Below, piece by piece: positions 14,066 through 18,037 of a stretch of 18,037 bases of DNA. The notes beneath the pieces are model-generated. The model worked only from the letters and a program-made list of their open reading frames with translations. It was not told the origin of the DNA and did not search any database. The DNA is from CALGLS01 sp047626155 (GTDB taxonomy: Bacteria > Bacteroidota > Bacteroidia > Chitinophagales > Saprospiraceae). A program made the position numbers and the translations under genes. The DNA is taken from positions 1 through 18,037 of the forward strand of contig JBLHRR010000116.1 in NCBI GenBank assembly GCA_047626155.1, written 5' to 3'. Each line of letters opens with the position of its first letter. Positions within the stretch are counted from its first letter, which is position 1.

Positions 14066-14494
14066 ATGCTACATACCGTAAATACCACTTGGAAAAATAA
14101 AATGGCTTTCGATAGCCAGTTAGATAACCACACTGTTCGAATAGATACTGGTGGGGAAATGGGAGACGACTCTGGCCCCAGTCCAAAGAAATTATTATTA
14201 GCCTCCTTAGCTGGCTGCACTGGAATGGACGTCGTCTCTCTTCTGAAAAAAATGCGAGTTGCTATCACTGGATTTGAAATGGACATAGAAGCAGACTTAA
14301 CAGAAGAACACCCAAAAGTATATTCTGAAATCAGATTGGTTTATCGCTTTTATGGAAAAGATTTGAAAAAGGAAAAAATAGAAAAATCTGTTGACCTTTC
14401 TCAAGAAAAATATTGTGGGGTAAGTGAAATGCTTAAAAAGAATAGCCCCATAAAATACAGCATTGAGTATGTGGAAGAAGAGGTAACTGTTTAG
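14066..14494 (+). CDS. OsmC-family protein
   Basis: 142 aa, the usual size. The two signature Cys residues are present: C51 in ASLAGCTGMDVV and C117 in EKYCGVSEML. In the best-known members this pair reduces organic hydroperoxides. The SPKKLLLASLAGCTGMD segment is the classic family motif, and the YhfA-like subgroup fits best. No signal peptide. Its leader contains the Old Yellow Enzyme remnant, and no other promoter is obvious, so its expression may depend on the sigma-54-like promoter at 13744. This would link it to the AhpD-like gene at 9452 in one regulon. It is followed by a GC-rich repeat that separates it from the DUF1348 gene. Confidence 0.9.
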   Translation: MLHTVNTTWKNKMAFDSQLDNHTVRIDTGGEMGDDSGPSPKKLLLASLAGCTGMDVVSLLKKMRVAITGFEMDIEADLTEEHPKVYSEIRLVYRFYGKDLKKEKIEKSVDLSQEKYCGVSEMLKKNSPIKYSIEYVEEEVTV

Positions 14495-14502
14495 TTGGAG
14501 GG

Positions 14503-14567
14503 GACGGGAGACGGGGGACGGGAGACGGGAGACGGAAGACGGGAAGAGACGGGAGGGGGCAGACGGG
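14503..14567. repeat. GACGGGA 7-bp tandem repeat
   Basis: Six contiguous heptads occupy 14503-14544 (GACGGGA, GACGGGG, GACGGGA, GACGGGA, GACGGAA, GACGGGA), then degenerate units to about 14567. It is strongly purine-rich on the plus strand. It has the same period and core as the array at 1-84, differing mainly in A versus G at positions 4-6. Minus-strand ORFs through it (Pro/Ser/Arg-rich) are artefacts of the repeat. Confidence 0.85.
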
Positions 14568-14614
14568 TGGACGGTTCCCGTGATCGCTGTCCGTCCACCG
14601 TAGAACCGTCCACC
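14566..14614. repeat. Inverted repeat adjoining the heptad array
   Basis: GGTGGACGGTTC (14566-14577) and GAACCGTCCACC (14603-14614) are perfect 12-bp complements. A second CCGTCCACC copy at 14591-14599 can compete for pairing with the left arm. Two alternative hairpins are therefore possible. It might act as a transcription-end structure for osmC or be part of the mobile or dispersed repeat. Confidence 0.65.
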
Positions 14615-14672
14615 GTATAGAATTAGGGAATTTGTCAAAGAGCCTCATTAATTAATAAAAAAAAACACCATC

Positions 14673-15083
14673 ATGGAAAAGAAACACCCCATTCCTCCAT
14701 TCACAGCCGAAACAGCAAAGCAAAAAATCCAAGCGGCGGAAGATGCTTGGAATTCCAAAGATCCAGAAAGAATTGCATTGGCATATACCATAGATTCTGA
14801 ATGGCGCAACCGCTCCGAATTTGTAAATGGCAGAGCTGAAATCATTTCCTTTTTATCGGGCAAATGGGAATCAGAACTGGATTACAAATTGAAAAAATCT
14901 TACTGGGCACATACCGATAATCGAATAGCGGTCCGATTTGAATACGAATACCGAAATGAATCTGGCCAATGGTACCAGGCCTTCGGAAACGAAAACTGGG
15001 AATTTGATAAAAATGGATTAATGCAAAAAAGGTTTGCCAGTATCAATGATCGCTTAATCGATAAATCTGAACGGAAGTTGTAA
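14673..15083 (+). CDS. DUF1348-family (NTF2-like) protein
   Basis: 136 aa. The sequence follows the family line almost throughout: PIPPFTAETAKQKIQAAEDAW, then NSKDPERIALAY, DSEWRNRSEF, GRAEIISFL, RIAVRFEYEY, QWYQAFGNENWEF and FASINDRLI. The fold is expected to be a small alpha+beta NTF2/SnoaL-like pocket. The biochemical role of this family is not established to my knowledge. No signal peptide. The next gene, an ECF sigma factor, begins 41 bp downstream on the same strand, so they may be cotranscribed. It is separated from OsmC by the GC-rich heptad and inverted-repeat block. Confidence 0.9.
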   Translation: MEKKHPIPPFTAETAKQKIQAAEDAWNSKDPERIALAYTIDSEWRNRSEFVNGRAEIISFLSGKWESELDYKLKKSYWAHTDNRIAVRFEYEYRNESGQWYQAFGNENWEFDKNGLMQKRFASINDRLIDKSERKL

Positions 15084-15123
15084 TTATATTAATAATCAAA
15101 ATACTTTATAAAAAACAAAAATC

Positions 15124-15696
15124 ATGAAATTTACAAAAATCAAAAAAGAGATATACACTATATCTCCCGAAATTGAAGCCCATGTATTACGACAACTAGA
15201 ACAGGCTAGTCCTTTCCTACGATCTTTCGCGCTAAAGCTGAGCGAAGACCAAACTAATGCAAAAGACCTTTTTCAGGATACCGCATTGCGAATCATTTTC
15301 AATGCAGAGAAATATATACCAGGCACTAATTTTAAAGCCTGGGCTTTCACGATCATGCGGAATACTTTTATTAATAATTATCGGAAAAAAGTCAGACAGG
15401 GAATTTATTTGGATGCAACACCGAATAATTATTTACTGAACCTAGGTGGCCCTAGCATCGAAAACAATGGTAATTCGAATATGGCTTATAAAGAATTGCT
15501 TCATATGGTAAGCGCCTTGCCGGAAAATCATAAACGTCCGTTTTGGATGGCTTACACATATTATAAATATAATGAAATTTCGGAGGAACTGAGAACGCCA
15601 ATTGGTACCATTAAAAGTCGGATACGTGTAGCCCGTCAGAAATTGATAAAAATATATGAACAAAAGCAAGGGAATAAGGGCTTGATTGGATGTTGA
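15124..15696 (+). CDS. ECF-type RNA polymerase sigma factor
   Basis: 190 aa, complete. Region 2 spans about 30-90, with DQTNAKDLFQDTALRIIFN followed by GTNFKAWAFTIMRNTFINNYRK. Region 4 spans about 122-176, with LPENHKRPFWMAYTYYKYNEISEEL and then TPIGTIKSRIRVARQKL, the helix-turn-helix that reads the -35 element. No anti-sigma gene follows: the downstream genes are GAPDH and a PPOX protein. This group of Bacteroidota sigma factors often lacks an adjacent anti-sigma factor. It lies 41 bp after DUF1348 and 75 bp before GAPDH. Regulon unknown. Compare the truncated homologue at 13015. Confidence 0.9.
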   Translation: MKFTKIKKEIYTISPEIEAHVLRQLEQASPFLRSFALKLSEDQTNAKDLFQDTALRIIFNAEKYIPGTNFKAWAFTIMRNTFINNYRKKVRQGIYLDATPNNYLLNLGGPSIENNGNSNMAYKELLHMVSALPENHKRPFWMAYTYYKYNEISEELRTPIGTIKSRIRVARQKLIKIYEQKQGNKGLIGC

Positions 15697-15771
15697 CACT
15701 AGTTATACTTTACTTTGTTCTACAGAGCTTTAGGGAATATTGTCGAAAAATAAAAAAACGAAATAACAATT

Positions 15772-16761
15772 ATGAAACGAATCGCCATTAATGGAATGGG
15801 CCGCATCGGCCGAGCTTCCTTAAAAATTATCTTAGACACACCAGACTTAGAATTAGTAGCCGTTAATGATGTTGCCTCCATTGATAACATCGCCTATTTA
15901 ATAAAACACGACAGTGTACACGGCACCTATGAAAAAGGTATCAAAATTGGAAAAGACCAATTGATAGTAGGGGAGCATCGGATTCCTTTTTTCAGCGAAA
16001 GAGACCCAGAGAAATTACCTTGGGGGGAATTGAATGTTGATATCGTCATCGAAAGTACGGGTGTTTTTACCAAACAAGAAGACGCCGAAAAGCATATAAA
16101 TGCCGGTGCGAAAACAGTGGTACTTTCTGGCCCTTCCCAAAGTCCGGATGTACCTACAGTGGTGCATGGTGTAAATAGTGAAGACGGGCAAACCCGTATT
16201 TTTTCTTGCGCCAGCTGTACCACTAACAATATAAGCCCGATCATCGAAATACTAGGTCGTCGGATTGGTATCAAAAAAGCAATCATGACAACCATTCATG
16301 CCGATACGGCTTCGAATAAAACGGTGGATGGACCTTCTGAAAAGAATTTCCGAATGGGAAGAAGTGGATTGAATAACATTATTCCTACAACTACAGGTGC
16401 TGCAACGGCAACAACACGCGCACTTCCACAGTATGCTGGTAAATTTGACGGTATGGCGATCCGGGTACCGGTGGCGGTGGGTTCTCTTTCTGATATCACT
16501 ATTGTTACCGAACGACCAACTTCCGTAAAAGAAGTGAATGAGATATTGACAGAAGAAGCTGCGACGGAACGATATAGAAACGTGCTGGATGTTACCAATG
16601 ACCCGATTGTCTCTTCGGATATTATCAAAAGTCCATTTGCAGCTATAGCAGATTTGGATATGACCAAGGTTGTAGACGGAGATCTATTGAAAGTATTGGC
16701 CTGGTATGATAATGAATGGGGTTTTACGAATCAGATGATTCGCCAAATTATTCACATTTAA
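15772..16761 (+). CDS. gap: Glyceraldehyde-3-phosphate dehydrogenase, type I, atypical S-loop
   Basis: 329 aa, a normal length. The N-terminal Rossmann fold has the fingerprint NGMGRIGRA (8-15) and an NAD-favouring N32-D33. Catalytic C149 lies in SCASCTTN (145-152), with H176 as its partner. R231 (GMAIRVPV) is the phosphate-binding Arg, and WYDNEWGF ends the domain. The region after the catalytic His is unusual: HADTASNKTVDGPSEKNFRMGRSGLNN replaces HA(Y/T)T-x-(T/D)Q and the RRAR/RGGRxA stretch of standard enzymes, with Ser at position 181 and Asp at 178. The enzyme converts glyceraldehyde 3-phosphate, NAD+ and phosphate to 1,3-bisphosphoglycerate. Its unusual S-loop and its place among redox genes suggest a second, stress-linked isoenzyme rather than the housekeeping one. 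The PPOX gene follows after 10 bp. Confidence 0.93.
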   Translation: MKRIAINGMGRIGRASLKIILDTPDLELVAVNDVASIDNIAYLIKHDSVHGTYEKGIKIGKDQLIVGEHRIPFFSERDPEKLPWGELNVDIVIESTGVFTKQEDAEKHINAGAKTVVLSGPSQSPDVPTVVHGVNSEDGQTRIFSCASCTTNNISPIIEILGRRIGIKKAIMTTIHADTASNKTVDGPSEKNFRMGRSGLNNIIPTTTGAATATTRALPQYAGKFDGMAIRVPVAVGSLSDITIVTERPTSVKEVNEILTEEAATERYRNVLDVTNDPIVSSDIIKSPFAAIADLDMTKVVDGDLLKVLAWYDNEWGFTNQMIRQIIHI

Positions 16762-16771
16762 AATTAGAATC

Positions 16772-17329
16772 ATGAACTACGCAAAATTAGCTTTTACAGA
16801 TGCCGTTAAAAAATTGCAAACGAAAAACGGCAGTCGAAGTGCCTACGAAAGAATGGAAAAGTATTCTTCCAAGGAAGGGTTGACGCTGAATGAAATGAAT
16901 ATGATTCAACAAAGAGACAGCTTTTATATGGCTTCTTTTGGAGAGAATGGATTTCCATATATTCAGCATCGAGGTGGTCCTAAAGGCTTTTTAAAAGTGC
17001 TGGATTATAAGACCCTGGCATTTCTTGATTTCAAAGGAAACAAGCAATATATCTCCACTGGAAATATAAAAACCAATAATAAGGTATCTTTAATATTGGT
17101 AGATTATCCTGAAAAAAAACGACTAAAAATCTATGCAGAAGCGGAAGTGCTTTCTTTGTTAGAAAATCCGGGTTTAGTAGAGAAATTGCAATTAGAAGAT
17201 TACGAATATCGAGCAGAAAGGGTAGTGGTTTTTCATATCAAAGCTTTTGATTGGAATTGCCCACAGCATATTACACCTCGTTATACGGCGGAAGAAATCG
17301 AAGCGGTTTTTGACTCAGAAAGAGGGTAG
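16772..17329 (+). CDS. Pyridoxamine 5'-phosphate oxidase (PPOX)-family flavoprotein
   Basis: 185 aa. The segment GFPYIQHRGGPKGFLKV (61-76) and the C-terminal DWNCPQHITPRYT (160-172) are hallmarks of the split-barrel FMN-binding subgroup, which is distinct from biosynthetic PdxH. Residues 80-125 form the barrel strands (TLAFLDFKGNKQYISTGN, then KVSLILVDYP). It probably binds FMN or F420-like flavin and reduces or oxidises small molecules; a redox role without a defined substrate is the honest limit. The start codon lies 10 bp after GAPDH and both are in one likely operon. The stop is 6 bp from the end of the convergent peroxiredoxin gene. Confidence 0.88.
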   Translation: MNYAKLAFTDAVKKLQTKNGSRSAYERMEKYSSKEGLTLNEMNMIQQRDSFYMASFGENGFPYIQHRGGPKGFLKVLDYKTLAFLDFKGNKQYISTGNIKTNNKVSLILVDYPEKKRLKIYAEAEVLSLLENPGLVEKLQLEDYEYRAERVVVFHIKAFDWNCPQHITPRYTAEEIEAVFDSERG

Positions 17330-17335
17330 TGCATA

Positions 17336-17968
17336 TTATTTCGGTTGAGGAGTATACCTCAAATAAGGCTTAACTTCTTCATATCCTTCTGGAAATTTTT
17401 CTTTCAACTCCTCTTCAGGGATACTCGGATCTATTATCACCTTTCCCTCCGGTTGCCAGTTAGCAGGTGTGAGTACTTGATGATTTTCATTCAATTGTAA
17501 AGCGTCCACAACTCTTAAAATTTCATCAAAATTTCTCCCAACGGCGGCTGGGTAAGTGAGAGTCAATCTTATTTTTTTGTCGGATCCAATAATAAAAACG
17601 GAACGGATGGTGAAGTTTTTATTGGAGTTGTAATGAATCATTCCGTATAATTCAGCAATTTCTTTTTTGTCATCAGCGATAATGGGGAAATTAACTTTCA
17701 CCTTCATGACTTCTTCGATCTCTTTGACCCATGTGTTATGAGACGCTAAATTATCTACGCTAAGTGCCAGGGTCTTTACATTTCTCTTTTGAAATTGGTT
17801 TTCCAGATTAGCGACCATCCCCAATTCAGTAGTACAGACGGGTGTATAATCTTCAGGATGCGAAAATAATATCCCCCAGCTGTCGCCCAGCCAATCATAA
17901 AAATCAATGATACCTTGTGTAGAAGTTGCAGAAAAGTTTGGCGCTAGATCGCCTAAGCCTAGTCTCAT
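17336..17968 (-). CDS. 1-Cys peroxiredoxin (Prx6 type)
   Basis: 210 aa. It opens with the thioredoxin fold and the PxxxTxxC active site: HPEDYTPVCTTELG, with peroxidatic C45, T42 and P38. R122 (TIRSVF) is the expected arginine that supports the thiolate. There is no second resolving Cys in the remaining sequence. The C-terminal 50 residues (VLTPANWQPEGKVIIDPS, then KPYLRYTPQP) match the Prx6/AhpC-TSA 1-Cys extension. It reduces hydrogen peroxide and organic peroxides in the cytoplasm using an external thiol donor. It is convergent with the PPOX gene, so the 3' ends may overlap as transcripts. Its promoter should be in the 69 bp at the window end, where no clear TAnnTTTG can be seen. Confidence 0.93.
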   Translation of the reverse strand: MRLGLGDLAPNFSATSTQGIIDFYDWLGDSWGILFSHPEDYTPVCTTELGMVANLENQFQKRNVKTLALSVDNLASHNTWVKEIEEVMKVKVNFPIIADDKKEIAELYGMIHYNSNKNFTIRSVFIIGSDKKIRLTLTYPAAVGRNFDEILRVVDALQLNENHQVLTPANWQPEGKVIIDPSIPEEELKEKFPEGYEEVKPYLRYTPQPK

Positions 17969-18037
17969 TTGTTTTAAGTTATTCTTTGAGTAATACTTAT
18001 TAGATTTTATGCTGAAATATTTTGGAATAAAGTCTAT

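Noticed and set aside
14297..14648. Minus-strand ORFs of 113 and 71 aa across the OsmC end and heptad array
   Set aside because: Their Pro/Ser/Arg-rich sequence is the translation of the GACGGGA repeat, and they overlap the well-supported OsmC gene.

Overview
The window looks like chromosomal DNA of a free-living Bacteroidota (a Saprospiria/Cytophagia/Flavobacteriia-type organism; the genus cannot be told). The DNA is AT-rich and the genes mostly lack Shine-Dalgarno sequences, having A-rich tracts before ATG instead. Several signal peptides end in Ala-Gln. One promoter matches the Bacteroidota -33 TTG / -7 TAnnTTTG form. There is no rRNA, tRNA, CRISPR array, phage or intact insertion sequence.

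Layout. (1) 1-3025: a 7-bp tandem repeat, then on the minus strand a large exported protein that joins a beta-lactamase-fold serine hydrolase and an S41 peptidase, each followed by a TPR tail. (2) 3333-8902: a TetR-family regulator with the residues of a NemR-type redox switch. One copy of a 15-bp operator sits inside its own promoter and three more lie between it and the next gene. Then come an RND/MMPL transporter, a LolA-like periplasmic protein and an outer-membrane beta-barrel, together a candidate inner-to-outer-membrane lipid or hydrophobic-compound transport route. Palindromic elements fill the gaps between these genes. (3) 8961-12169: an orphan small ORF, an AhpD-like protein behind a textbook sigma-54 promoter, a secreted alpha/beta hydrolase with an Asp nucleophile, an 80-bp hairpin element, a secreted isochorismatase-type hydrolase and a strong terminator. 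(4) 12170-14060: a decayed-looking stretch with a small membrane protein, an ECF sigma factor lacking region 4, and an Old Yellow Enzyme gene cut to 65 codons behind a second sigma-54-like promoter. (5) 14066-17968: OsmC, DUF1348, an ECF sigma factor, GAPDH, a PPOX-family flavoprotein and a convergent 1-Cys peroxiredoxin.

Main discovery candidate: the AhpD-like gene (9452) and the truncated Old Yellow Enzyme/OsmC locus (13812-14494) carry the same regulatory architecture. Each has two 18-bp TGNCA-N6-TGNCA sites whose starts are 19 bp apart. In each, the first site starts exactly 113 bp before the -24 GG of a TTGGCAC-type sigma-54 promoter. The sequence between is mostly unlike, which suggests selected geometry and one enhancer-binding protein, encoded elsewhere, controlling a thiol/peroxide/electrophile defence regulon.

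Taken together (inference), the window is rich in redox and electrophile functions (AhpD, Old Yellow Enzyme remnant, OsmC, peroxiredoxin, PPOX, NemR-like TetR), alongside an inducible envelope transporter and two local sigma factors.
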